Assembly: GCA_020846435.1 (NCBI GenBank)
Contig: JADLDY010000063.1
Span: 1-64,000, forward strand
Origin: Deltaproteobacteria bacterium
GTDB lineage: Bacteria > Desulfobacterota > GWC2-55-46
Direction of reading: 5' to 3'
Length of the DNA: 64,000 bases
Part shown: positions 34,063-43,346 of the stretch, piece after piece
Layout of the letters: each line of letters begins with the position of its first letter
How positions within the stretch are numbered: position 1 is the first letter of the stretch
Notes under the pieces: model-generated
The model's database searches: none
Seen by the model: the letters and a program-made list of their open reading frames with translations, nothing else
Told to the model about the DNA's origin: nothing
Translations under genes and position numbers: made by a program

Positions 34063-35644
34063 AAACTACCACTCTGTTCTTTCCCATCCTCTTGGCAAGA
34101 TACATGGCCCTGTCGGCCTTGTTTATCAGGTCGTCTATATGGCTCGCGTCCGCCGGAAACTCGGCGACCCCGAGGCTTATGGTCGGCCACTCTTCGAATA
34201 TGCTGTGAGCGGGCCTGTAATCCTGCACGCCCTTTCTCATCCTCTCGGCTATTATGCTCGCGTCCCTCTTGTCGGTGTGCGGGAGGATTACCGCGAACTC
34301 TTCGCCGCCGTAGCGCGCTACCACGTCCATCGACCTCACCGCGTCCTTTACCGCCTTGGAGACGCCCTTCAGGAGCTCGTCGCCGGCCAGATGCCCGTAC
34401 CTGTCGTTGAAGGACTTGAAGTTGTCTATGTCTATGATGAAGGTCGAGAAGCGGCCGTCATGCCTCTTGACCCTTTCGACTTCCTCGTAGAGCCTCTCCC
34501 TGAAGTACCTGCGGTTGAAAAGGCCGGTCAACGGGTCTGTCATGGAAAGCGTCTTCAGCTCTTCTGACATGCTGTAATACGCGCCGCGCTCGATCGCGAT
34601 GGAGGCGTAGTTGGCGAACGAAAGCAGCAGGTGCAAATCCTCTTCGGAGAAGGTGCCGCCTGAGAGCTTGTCAGAGACGTTTATGACGCCTATGACCCGG
34701 TTCTCGAGCTTCAACGGTATCGAGATGAACGACTTTGTCCTGTACCTGGCCCTGTTCTTCCAGGACGGGACCTCGTCCTCTATGTCCCTTACTATGACCG
34801 GCACGCCCTTGGCCGCTATCGCCCCTGAGATGCCCTCGCCGACCTTGACCCTGAGCCCGTCAACCAATGACTTGTCCATGCCGCGCGCGGCCTTGATGGA
34901 CAGGAGGTTGTTCTTGTTGTCGAGTATCATCAATGAGCCCTGGCGCGCGCCGACCAGCTCGGAGGACTTCACCAGGATAGTCTCGTAGAGCTCCTCCCTG
35001 TCGAGGACAGGAGCTATGGCCTTGTAGACCTGCTCGAGCGCGTAGAAACCCTTGAGGCGCGCGGCCGAAGCGTCAGAGACCCCTTTTTCAGCGGCCGCCA
35101 TGACGGAACGCAATACAGGGGCGGCCATGTTGTTGACTATCGAAGGGATGGTGAAGAGCGCCTTGGGAGGTATGGTCTTGACCTCTGCCCTGAGCTTCGA
35201 GACCGTCTCCCCGTCGAACCCGTACCCTGTGATGCCTTCGTAGAAGTCCTTTATGTCGCTTCCCTCGAGATATACATGCCCCCCGACGGCGACAAAGGCG
35301 TACCTCGCGTCCACGACCACCGGGATGGCGAAGAAGTACTGGTTGGCGTGGCACTTGTAGACATAGACGTTGCCTGTCTCCACTACCTGGGCGACCGAAC
35401 TGGCGATAAACTCGGAGCACTGGGCCGCGCCCTTCGGGCAGCCCTGTACCGCGGCGCACACCGGGCTCTCCTTCATGGACGGGACAAGGAGGGCTCCTGA
35501 GGCGTCATAGAGGCTGAGCGGTATGTCCAGGAGAAGCGAAACGCCGTTCTGGAACTCGCGCCACGACGACAGGTCAAGCGCTTCTGGCAACGAAGCGTAG
35601 CCGGTTTTTTTCAGCATATCCTTACCGCGGGCATCTGGTAGCAT
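34052..35644 (-). CDS. PocR-GAF-GGDEF diguanylate cyclase
   Basis: 530 residues. An N-terminal PocR-type sensory domain (about 25-170) has Cys63, Cys69, Cys76 and Cys98, which could bind a ligand or cluster. A GAF domain spans about 205-355. The GGDEF domain has the active GGEEF (446-450) with an inhibitory I-site RSMD five residues before it, so it should make c-di-GMP with product feedback. I chose the ATG at 35644 (MLPDARGKD) because the longer frame runs back through a terminator. An ATG 9 codons later is possible. Confidence 0.9.
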   Translation of the reverse strand: MLPDARGKDMLKKTGYASLPEALDLSSWREFQNGVSLLLDIPLSLYDASGALLVPSMKESPVCAAVQGCPKGAAQCSEFIASSVAQVVETGNVYVYKCHANQYFFAIPVVVDARYAFVAVGGHVYLEGSDIKDFYEGITGYGFDGETVSKLRAEVKTIPPKALFTIPSIVNNMAAPVLRSVMAAAEKGVSDASAARLKGFYALEQVYKAIAPVLDREELYETILVKSSELVGARQGSLMILDNKNNLLSIKAARGMDKSLVDGLRVKVGEGISGAIAAKGVPVIVRDIEDEVPSWKNRARYRTKSFISIPLKLENRVIGVINVSDKLSGGTFSEEDLHLLLSFANYASIAIERGAYYSMSEELKTLSMTDPLTGLFNRRYFRERLYEEVERVKRHDGRFSTFIIDIDNFKSFNDRYGHLAGDELLKGVSKAVKDAVRSMDVVARYGGEEFAVILPHTDKRDASIIAERMRKGVQDYRPAHSIFEEWPTISLGVAEFPADASHIDDLINKADRAMYLAKRMGKNRVVVYEA

Positions 35645-35660
35645 TTTTTTCCGTCCAATG

Positions 35661-35704
35661 AGCAAAAAAAAAGCCGTTAATACCCGAAAACGGGTATAGC
35701 GGCA
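35661..35704 (-). terminator. Leader terminator/attenuator ahead of the GGDEF gene
   Basis: The minus strand reads GCCGCTATACCCG-tttt-CGGGTATTAACGGC followed by ten T, about 20 bases before the GGDEF ATG. It is a full rho-independent terminator placed in a 5' leader. The unpaired leader from about 35890 to 35705 has no gene. Since secF already has its own terminator, this one may regulate the signalling operon. Confidence 0.8.
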
Positions 35705-35890
35705 TCTTGCCTTTTCCCGGCCCGCCTTGAGCCTCATACGCCAACAGACCAAACTCGCGCAAACAGGATCAGCCGCAGATTAAGAGACTCTTCAATCCAG
35801 ACGGTCAGAAGCCTTCAAACCTGTTAGTAGACATATCATAAATACTTGAAAAAGACAATAGGGTTTTTAGGCCGGGGAGGGCGAAAAAAA

Positions 35891-35918
35891 GCCCGGGGCG
35901 GGATTATCCGCCCCGGGC
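35891..35918 (-). terminator. Terminator of the yajC-secD-secF operon
   Basis: GCCCGGGGCGG-gattat-CCGCCCCGGGC, with TTTTTTTCGC following on the minus strand, 23 bp past the secF stop. Confidence 0.92.
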
Positions 35919-35941
35919 CTGAATAAAAACTCCGGACTTTG

Positions 35942-36856
35942 CTACGCCTTCGCAAGTGCCGGTTTTCTATGGTCTTTCCAGAGAAGCAGGATCGGGCTCG
36001 CTATGAATATAGAGGAGTACGAACCGATTATTATGCCAAGGACCAGGGCCAGGGCAAAGTCATGTATGACCTCTCCGCCGAGGAGCATGAGGGAGAGCGA
36101 GGCCAGAAAGGTCGTAAGAGAGGTCACGATAGTCCTTCTTAACACCTCGTTTACAGACCTGTTCAAGAGGGCTTCCATCCCCTCCTTGCCCTTCTTGTGG
36201 AGGTTCTCCCTTATCCTGTCGAAGACCACGACGGTGTCAGTGAGGGAGTACCCGGCCAGGGTGAGGAGGGCCGTGACGACAAGGAGGCTTATCTCCTTGT
36301 CGAGGAAGTAGAATATCCCGAGAACCGCGAGGACGTCATGGAAGGTCGCGATGACGGCGGCCACTCCGAACCTGAACTCAAACCTCCAGGCAACGTATAT
36401 GAGTATGCCGATGAGGGATATGGCTATGGCCCAGAGCGCGTCCTTCTGGAGCTTTTTACCGACTGTCGGGCCTATCTCAGAGGTCGACTCGACGAGATAG
36501 GGGTTATCCGGCATCCCGGCCGCGAAGACGTCGCCTATCGACTGCGAGACGGCGCGCAGGTCGCCGGAAGTCCTGCTGAGCTTGACGAGGAGCTTCGAGG
36601 GCTCCGCGAACTGCTGGAGCTCGGCGTCGGGAAAGCCGCCGGTCTCGAGTATGCCCCTTACCTTCTCTATCTCAAGAGACTTCTCGAACTTGAACTGGAT
36701 GGCTATGCCGCCCTCGAAGTCGGTCGAAAGGTTTGCCTTCCCGAGAGGGATGGCTACAGCCGCGATGATGCCGATTATGACGAGTATTATCGAGATGGCA
36801 AAAGTTATCTTCCTTTTGCCCATGAAATCGATTTTTGTATCACCCCATATGTCCAT
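35942..36856 (-). CDS. secF: Protein translocase subunit SecF
   Basis: 304 residues. Six helices with a periplasmic loop after the first; conserved DFEGGIAIQFKF, VGKKLQKDALWA and YSLTDTVVVFDRIRENL. With SecD it uses the proton gradient to pull exported proteins through SecYEG. GGAGG precedes the ATG; 40 bp after secD. Confidence 0.95.
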   Translation of the reverse strand: MDIWGDTKIDFMGKRKITFAISIILVIIGIIAAVAIPLGKANLSTDFEGGIAIQFKFEKSLEIEKVRGILETGGFPDAELQQFAEPSKLLVKLSRTSGDLRAVSQSIGDVFAAGMPDNPYLVESTSEIGPTVGKKLQKDALWAIAISLIGILIYVAWRFEFRFGVAAVIATFHDVLAVLGIFYFLDKEISLLVVTALLTLAGYSLTDTVVVFDRIRENLHKKGKEGMEALLNRSVNEVLRRTIVTSLTTFLASLSLMLLGGEVIHDFALALVLGIIIGSYSSIFIASPILLLWKDHRKPALAKA

Positions 36857-36896
36857 CTGTCCTCCGGAAGATCCGAACTGCGAAAAAACTGACCGC

Positions 36897-38483
36897 TTAG
36901 ATACTGAGCTTTTTAACCCTCATCTTATCGTTCATTATATCGAACGACACCTTGGTGCCGACAAGCGAGGTAAAGAGGTTTATGAGTATGCCGAGGCTCA
37001 ATGAGACCGCGAAGCCCTTTATCGGGCCGCTGCCGAACTGGAAAAGGACGGCCGCGGTAATGAGCGTCGTGACGTGCGAGTCGACTATCGTCCACCACGC
37101 GTGGTCGTACCCGGCGTTGACGGCCGACCTCGGGGTGCGCCCGGTGCGGAGCTCCTCTTTTATCCTCTCGAAGATGAGGACGTTGGAGTCGACTCCCATG
37201 CCTATCGTGAGGACTATTCCGGCGATGCCAGGGAGCGTGAGGGTGGCGTTGAGCCAGGCCATCGCTCCCAGGAGCATGACTATGTTGAGGAATATGGCTA
37301 TATCCGCGACCAGTCCCGAGAGCCTGTAATAGACGAGCATGAACACGAGGACGAGCACAGTGCCAAGGACGCCTGCCCTCACTCCGTCCCTTATCGAGTC
37401 CGCGCCCAGGGTCGGACCGACTGTGACGTTCTGTATGATGTTAACCGGCGCTGGCAGGGCTCCGGCCCTGAGCACTATGGCAAGGTCGGTCGCCTCCTCA
37501 TAAGCGAAGCCGCCTGATATCTGCGCCTTGCCTCCGCTTATGGCCTCCCTTATCTGCGGGGCAGAATGGACGTTGCCGTCGAGGACGATGGCGAGGCGCT
37601 TGCCTACATTCTGGCTCGTCACCCTCTCGAATATCCGGCCGCCGTTGGCGTCGAAGGTCAGGGAGACGTACGGCTCGTTGTACTGGCTGTCAAAGGCGAC
37701 CCTCGCGTCCGATAGAGAGTCCCCAGTGAGGAGCGGATCCTTCTTTACGAGGTACGGGGTCTTCTCGACCTGTCCGGTCTCTTTGTTCACGGACTGCTGG
37801 TAGAGCACCTCCGAGCCGAAAGGCGCTCCTGCGCTCGCCGCGGCGGCCGGGTCCATCGACTCGTCAACGAGCCTGAACTCGAGGACAGCCGTCTTGCCGA
37901 TGAGCTGTATGGCCCTTTCAGGGTCCTTGAGGCCTGGGAGCTGTATGACTATCTCGTCTTCGCCCTGCTTCTGGATGATGGGCTCGGCGACGCCAAACTT
38001 GTCTATCCTGTTTCTTATGGTCTCGAGCCCCTGGGAGACGGCCGAGTCCTTTATGCGCTTTACTTCTTCGTCGGAAAGACTGAAAAGGAGGCGGCCGTTC
38101 TGATCGACCGGCTCATTGAAGACGCCGAACTCGTCGTCAAGGACCTTTTTAATCTCTCCCTTTGTCTTCTCATCCGGGTAGGCGACTTCTACCGAGCTCG
38201 CGCCAATCCTCGTCACGCTGTAATACGCGATGGACTTGGCCTTCAAGGCGTCCTCTACCGTCCCGGTGAGCCTGTGCGTATGGCTCTCTACCGCCTTTGC
38301 CTGGTCGACGCTCAAGACAAGGTGCATGCCGCCCTGGAGGTCAAGCCCCAGGTTTATCTTGGGGACATTGTCGGCCCAGAAGGACGGCAGGCTCTTTGAA
38401 AGAGGGGTCGACGGCAGGAATAGCGCCAGCGCGGCAATCGTGAACACCGCGAGCATGACTATACGCCATAAGATGCTTTTCAT
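36897..38483 (-). CDS. secD: Protein translocase subunit SecD
   Basis: 528 residues. The first helix is followed by INLGLDLQGGMHLVL, the large periplasmic P1 region, ALPAPVNIIQNVTVGPTLG (split at the helix start), and the C-terminal helices with GIVLTIGMGVDSNVLIFERI. Partner of SecF. Confidence 0.95.
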   Translation of the reverse strand: MKSILWRIVMLAVFTIAALALFLPSTPLSKSLPSFWADNVPKINLGLDLQGGMHLVLSVDQAKAVESHTHRLTGTVEDALKAKSIAYYSVTRIGASSVEVAYPDEKTKGEIKKVLDDEFGVFNEPVDQNGRLLFSLSDEEVKRIKDSAVSQGLETIRNRIDKFGVAEPIIQKQGEDEIVIQLPGLKDPERAIQLIGKTAVLEFRLVDESMDPAAAASAGAPFGSEVLYQQSVNKETGQVEKTPYLVKKDPLLTGDSLSDARVAFDSQYNEPYVSLTFDANGGRIFERVTSQNVGKRLAIVLDGNVHSAPQIREAISGGKAQISGGFAYEEATDLAIVLRAGALPAPVNIIQNVTVGPTLGADSIRDGVRAGVLGTVLVLVFMLVYYRLSGLVADIAIFLNIVMLLGAMAWLNATLTLPGIAGIVLTIGMGVDSNVLIFERIKEELRTGRTPRSAVNAGYDHAWWTIVDSHVTTLITAAVLFQFGSGPIKGFAVSLSLGILINLFTSLVGTKVSFDIMNDKMRVKKLSI

Positions 38484-38516
38484 TATTTACTCCGCAGTAT
38501 TTCTCAAAAGCAAAAG

Positions 38517-38536
38517 GCCGCCCCTTTCAGGGCGGC
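38517..38536 (-). terminator. Stem-loop between yajC and secD
   Basis: GCCGCCC-tgaaag-GGGCGGC on the minus strand, followed by CTTTTGCTTTT. It may partly stop transcription so that yajC is made in excess of secDF. Confidence 0.7.
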
Positions 38537-38554
38537 GCATGTCTTGCCGTTCTG

Positions 38555-38881
38555 TTATCCCTGGGACTTTCTTACTGTTACGGCTTCCTTGGAGACCTTC
38601 ACCTTCACGCCGTCCGATATCTCGAGAGATATCGAATCCTCGTTGACCGACGCGACCTTGCCGTGTATCCCGCCGGAGGTGATGACATTGTCCCCCTTCT
38701 GTATGGCCGAGAGCATCTGCTTGTGCTCCTTGGCCCTCTTCTGCTGGGGCCTTATGAGGAGGAAGTAGAATATCACGAAAAGGATGATAAGGGGAGCTAT
38801 GCTCATTATGCCCGAGAGTCCCGGGGTTGCCGCCTGCGGCGCGCCTTCAGCGTACGCAAGGGCTACTGGAAAGAAAAACAC
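38555..38881 (-). CDS. yajC: Sec translocon accessory protein YajC
   Basis: 108 residues: one N-terminal helix (APLIILFVIFYFLLIRPQQK), then the YajC cytoplasmic domain with KGDNVITSGGIHGKV. The standard neighbour of secDF and tgt. Confidence 0.95.
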   Translation of the reverse strand: MFFFPVALAYAEGAPQAATPGLSGIMSIAPLIILFVIFYFLLIRPQQKRAKEHKQMLSAIQKGDNVITSGGIHGKVASVNEDSISLEISDGVKVKVSKEAVTVRKSQG

Positions 38882-38905
38882 TGTACGACCTCCTTGGTTT
38901 GTTCC

Positions 38906-40039
<1,134 letters not shown>

Positions 40040-40080
40040 TTATCAATTCCAACGGGTTGCTGAAAAACCTTGATTTTATT

Positions 40081-40203
40081 AAGGCTGTTCAAAAAGCTCC
40101 ATATGCGCGTTGTAGAGGAGCGAGTGATGAGGCGTACTCTTTTGTACGCCGCAATTGCGAGCTTTGAGGCCAACAAAGCAGATGGGGAGCTTGAGGCAGC
40201 CTG
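40081..40203 (+). repeat. Palindromic repeat family A, copy 4, abuts queA stop
   Basis: AAGGCTGTTCAAAAAGCTCC to GGGAGCTTGAGGCAGCCTGA, core GGCGTACTCTTTTGTACGCC. The right end touches the queA stop at 40205. An extra half-arm, GTTGCTGAAAAACC, precedes it at about 40056. It separates queA from tgt. Confidence 0.87.
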
Positions 40204-40204
40204 A

Positions 40205-41224
40205 TTATTCGATGAACATCGCGTCCCCATAACTGAAGAACCGGTACTCTTCTTTTACGGCTTCCCTGTAAGCCTCAAGCGCGAGCTCCCTGCCCGCGAA
40301 AGCTGAGACCAGCATAAGGAGCGTCGACTCAGGAAGGTGAAAGTTGGTCAAGAGCGCGTCAACCACCCTGAACCTGTACCCGGGGTAGATGAACAGGCTG
40401 GTCGCCCCTTCGAGAACAGGGGAGGCAAAACCGTTCGCGGCGCTTGCCTCAAGGGCCCTCGTCGAAGTCGTGCCGACCGCCACGACCCTCCTGCCCTCTT
40501 CCTTTGCCTTCACAACGGCCGCGAATACAGACGCGTCTATCCTGTACCGCTCGCGCATCATCCTGTGCTCTTCTATCTTCTCGACGCGCACAGGCATGAA
40601 GGTGCCTGGGCCCGTATGGAGCGTTACATGACAGACCTCGACGCCTCTGGCCTTTATCTCTTGTATCAGGGGCTCCGTGAAATGGAGGCCGGCTGTGGGA
40701 GCCGCGACAGCGCCGTCGACCCCGGCGAAGACCGTCTGATAACGCAGAGTATCAGCCTCAATCGCCTCCCTCTTTATATAAGGCGGCAGAGGCACTTTGC
40801 CGATCCTTTCGAGGTCAAGGGGGCAGGAGAAACGGAACAGGAAGAGCCCTTCGGAGTCAAGCCCGAGAAAACTCCCCTCGACCCCGTCGAAAAACACCTT
40901 GGCCCCCGGCTTCATCCCCTTGCCCGGTCTGGCAAGGCACTTCCATTCCTCTTCAGAGCCTGATGAGAGCTTTTCAACGAGAAGAAGCTCGACCTTCCCG
41001 CCTGTTGGCTTTACGCCGAGGAGCCTCGTGGGTATGACCCTCGTGTCGTTCAACACAAGGAGGTCCCCCTCGCGCAGGCGGCCCGGGAAATCGGTGAAAG
41101 AGCCATGCGCTATGGCTCGATCCTTTCTCGAGACCATCATCAGGCGCGAAGAGTCCCTTTCATCCAGAGGCTCTTGCGCGATGAGCCTCTCAGGGAGGTC
41201 GAATGTGAAGTCTTTCAAGTCCAT
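40205..41224 (-). CDS. queA: S-adenosylmethionine:tRNA ribosyltransferase-isomerase
   Basis: 339 residues from the ATG at 41224 (MDLKDFTFDLPERLIAQ). Makes epoxyqueuosine from the tgt product using the SAM ribosyl group. Key segments: RVIPTRLLG, APTAGLHFTEPLI, and LLTNFHLPESTLLMLV. The longer open frame upstream reads through a different small gene and is not part of QueA. Confidence 0.95.
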   Translation of the reverse strand: MDLKDFTFDLPERLIAQEPLDERDSSRLMMVSRKDRAIAHGSFTDFPGRLREGDLLVLNDTRVIPTRLLGVKPTGGKVELLLVEKLSSGSEEEWKCLARPGKGMKPGAKVFFDGVEGSFLGLDSEGLFLFRFSCPLDLERIGKVPLPPYIKREAIEADTLRYQTVFAGVDGAVAAPTAGLHFTEPLIQEIKARGVEVCHVTLHTGPGTFMPVRVEKIEEHRMMRERYRIDASVFAAVVKAKEEGRRVVAVGTTSTRALEASAANGFASPVLEGATSLFIYPGYRFRVVDALLTNFHLPESTLLMLVSAFAGRELALEAYREAVKEEYRFFSYGDAMFIE

Positions 41225-41240
41225 GTCATTCTCTGCGTGG

Positions 41241-41369
41241 TTAATCCCAGTTAAGCCATATTGAAATAATAAAGATAGATACCCAAAATATAATAACAAT
41301 AACTTGCCAGGTAAGGCTGTTCTTGTAATGCTCCATATTAATCTTGTTGTAGGTTATTTTTTTGCTCAT
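41241..41369 (-). CDS. 42-residue single-helix membrane protein upstream of queA
   Basis: A small gene with a near-perfect ribosome site (AGGAGGAG, 41380-41373, three bases before the ATG at 41369). The protein starts MSKKITYNKINMEHYKNSL and continues into one hydrophobic helix of about 18 residues (WQVIVIIFWVSIFIISIW), ending LNWD. A positively charged N-terminus before the helix suggests a cytoplasmic N-terminus. The stop is 16 bp before queA, so they are probably co-transcribed. It is AT-rich compared with its neighbours. I know of no family; it could also be a small toxin-like peptide. Confidence 0.7.
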   Translation of the reverse strand: MSKKITYNKINMEHYKNSLTWQVIVIIFWVSIFIISIWLNWD

Positions 41370-41493
41370 TTACTCCTCCTGATTGAGCCGCAAATAGGAG
41401 ACTCCCACCCTGTCAGCCGTCAAAGTCGCTCAGGAGCCTCCTGTTCGATTTAAACTCCCTTGACTCAGCAACTCGCAAAAAAACTTTTTGTCT

Positions 41494-41616
41494 AGGCCGT
41501 TCAAAAAGGTCCATATGCGAGGCATCGAGACGCGAGGAATGAGGCGTACTTTTTATGTACGCCGCAATTACGAGCGGCGATGATAACGACGCAGATGGGC
41601 CTTTTTCAGCGGCCTG
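41494..41616 (+). repeat. Palindromic repeat family A, copy 5, near SpoIID-like stop
   Basis: AGGCCGTTCAAAAAGG to CCTTTTTCAGCGGCCT, core GGCGTACTTTTTATGTACGCC. Ends about 10 bp before the stop triplet at 41626. The adjoining 41370-41493 shows no gene. Confidence 0.87.
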
Positions 41617-41625
41617 TCAGGCGCT

Positions 41626-42729
41626 CTACCAGAGTTTCGTCAGAGAAGTGCCCGGATAGAAGTGAAGGAGTATCTGCCTGTAGGAGTAGCCGTTCTCGGC
41701 CATGCCCTTCGCGCCCCACTGAGAGAGGCCCACGCCGTGACCTGAGCCCTTGCCCCTGAAGACGAACATCTCGCCCCCGCGCTCGACATAGAACATCGCT
41801 GACCTTATGACAGAGTACCCTACGACGCTCCTCAACTCCTCGCCGGCAAGCCTTATCTCGCGCCCCTCGGAGTCCCGCACGGCAAGAGTCTTGACCCTGC
41901 CTGAAGGCGTCGTCTCCAGCACCTCGAGAGCCGCCGGGTCACCTATCGAGCGGCCTGAGCGCCTCAACGCTTCGCCAAGGCCCGCGGCTGTCGCGGTGTA
42001 ATCCCATTCAAACCTCGGCGCCCCTTTGTCAAACGGGCTCTCGACAGGCATGAGGTAAGGGTAGTCCCTCGACCATACGGCCCGCGAAGCCTCGGTCATG
42101 CCCCCGGCGTTTGAATGGTAGACGGTTAGGGCCGGCTCGTCTTCGAACATGAGCACCTCTCCGGCTGTCGCGGCAACCGCATTTACCGCGGCCGGGTCTT
42201 CGGAAGCGGCCCCTGAGTAGACCTGCCCCATGACGGAGCTCTCAACGTGCCAGGGGGAGCCTGCGCGCTTGTTCCTGTTGAACAGGGCGTAGGTCCTCGC
42301 TATGACGGCCTGTGTCTTTATGACGTCCTCATGCCACTTCGAGGAGATCTCGTTGTTTATTATCCCCGCGAGGTAAGCTTCTATCGGGAGTTCGTTTATG
42401 ACAAGAAGCCCCTGCTTTCCCGAGGCTATCTCAATTGAGCCCCGGTACGGCCGTCCGTTGACGAGTATGTGGCCGTTGTCAGGGAGGAGCCTCAAGGGCA
42501 GGCTCCTCGTCTTTCCGTTGACGCGGGCCTCTCCAGAGCCGCCGCTCCTTATGACAAGAGAGCCCCTGTCCGTGCCCTTCACTTCCAGGGAAGGGACTTC
42601 TTTCATGATGAGGACGCGTATCTTCTCGCCGTATCCGGCCTGACCGGGGACCGAGTGCAGGCACCCTGAGACAAAAAACACGAGGAGTATTACAAGACGC
42701 CAGGGCCTATGCTTGAGATAAGATGTCAT
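41626..42729 (-). CDS. SpoIID/LytB-domain lipoprotein
   Basis: 367 residues from the ATG at 42729. A lipoprotein signal (LVILLVFFVSGC, lipobox with Cys after VSG) leads to a SpoIID domain: EAYLAGIINNEISSKWH, KTQAVIARTYAL, VYHSNAGGMTEAS, and the C-terminal GKGSGHGVGLSQWGAKGMA. Related proteins cut glycan strands or enhance amidases that split denuded peptidoglycan. The frame reaches 42849, but the added 40 residues are low-complexity and precede the signal peptide. Confidence 0.88.
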   Translation of the reverse strand: MTSYLKHRPWRLVILLVFFVSGCLHSVPGQAGYGEKIRVLIMKEVPSLEVKGTDRGSLVIRSGGSGEARVNGKTRSLPLRLLPDNGHILVNGRPYRGSIEIASGKQGLLVINELPIEAYLAGIINNEISSKWHEDVIKTQAVIARTYALFNRNKRAGSPWHVESSVMGQVYSGAASEDPAAVNAVAATAGEVLMFEDEPALTVYHSNAGGMTEASRAVWSRDYPYLMPVESPFDKGAPRFEWDYTATAAGLGEALRRSGRSIGDPAALEVLETTPSGRVKTLAVRDSEGREIRLAGEELRSVVGYSVIRSAMFYVERGGEMFVFRGKGSGHGVGLSQWGAKGMAENGYSYRQILLHFYPGTSLTKLW

Positions 42730-42743
42730 TGTTTTTCCGGGGG

Positions 42744-42932
42744 TCAAAAGACGCGGACCACCACAAGGAGCAGCAGCCCGGAGATGACGGCGACCAGACC
42801 GATCACCCTCATCGGAGAGTCCTGAGCCTCCTGCAACGCAGCGGCCCACTGTCTCACCTTCGACGGGAACGCAAGGTACGGGAGCCCCTCGATTATGAGA
42901 AGCGCGCCGAGTACGGCCAGGACAATGTCCAT
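42744..42932 (-). CDS. DUF2065 (YjeT-like) small inner-membrane protein
   Basis: 62 residues, two helices: IVLAVLGALLIIEGLPYLAF and VIGLVAVISGLLLLVVV, joined by KVRQWAAALQE. The family is a conserved inner-membrane protein of unknown function, often near hflCK or purA elsewhere. It precedes the SpoIID-like gene by 14 bp. Confidence 0.88.
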   Translation of the reverse strand: MDIVLAVLGALLIIEGLPYLAFPSKVRQWAAALQEAQDSPMRVIGLVAVISGLLLLVVVRVF

Positions 42933-42960
42933 AGTTTTATTTGTTTGTAATATCCCTTAT

Positions 42961-43090
42961 GGCCACTCAAGCTCAAACAAGCTCCATATATTTCTCGTCG
43001 AGGAGCGAGGAGTGAGGCGTACTTTTTTGTACGCCGCAATTACGAGCCTTGCAGCCAACGACGCAAATGGACTTTTTTTGAAGAGCCACT
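42961..43090 (+). repeat. Palindromic repeat family A, copy 6a (first of tandem three)
   Basis: A diverged left arm (GGCCACTCAAGCTCAAACAA), core GGCGTACTTTTTTGTACGCC and right arm ending TTTGAAGAGCCACT. The right half is nearly identical to that of copy 6b. Confidence 0.85.
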
Positions 43091-43218
43091 GTTCAGTCTG
43101 CTCAAAAAGCTCCAGCTGATAGGCGTCGAGGAGCGAGGAATGAGGCGTACTCTTTTGTACGCCGCAATTACGAGCCTTGCAGCCAACGATGCAAATGGAT
43201 TTTTTTTGAAGAGCCACT
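43091..43218 (+). repeat. Palindromic repeat family A, copy 6b (tandem, 128-bp period)
   Basis: Begins GTTCAGTCTGCTCAAAAAGC. Its left half is nearly identical to copy 6c and its right half to copy 6a, so the array looks made by unequal exchange or duplication. Confidence 0.87.
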
Positions 43219-43343
43219 GTTCAGGCTGCTCAAAAAGCTCCAGCTGATAGGCGTCGAGGAGCGAGGAATGAGGCGTACTCTTTTGTACGCCTCAATTACG
43301 CGCGACGCTGACAACGACGCAGATGGACTTTTTGTGCAGCCTG
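43219..43343 (+). repeat. Palindromic repeat family A, copy 6c, abuts cytochrome c stop
   Basis: Begins GTTCAGGCTGCTCAAAAAGC and ends TTTTTGTGCAGCCTGA, 3 bp from the stop triplet at 43347. Core GGCGTACTCTTTTGTACGCC. Confidence 0.87.
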
Positions 43344-43346
43344 AGG

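Noticed and set aside
35645-35890. GEMM-type c-di-GMP riboswitch before the GGDEF gene
   Set aside because: GGCCTAAAA and AAGGCAAG resemble pieces of the GEMM consensus, but the tandem GGGCAAA and ACGCAAAGCC elements are not in the right order. I report only an unclassified leader with terminator.
42961-43343. CRISPR-like array
   Set aside because: Only three units of about 128 bp with no spacers; each unit is a long palindrome shared with isolated copies elsewhere.
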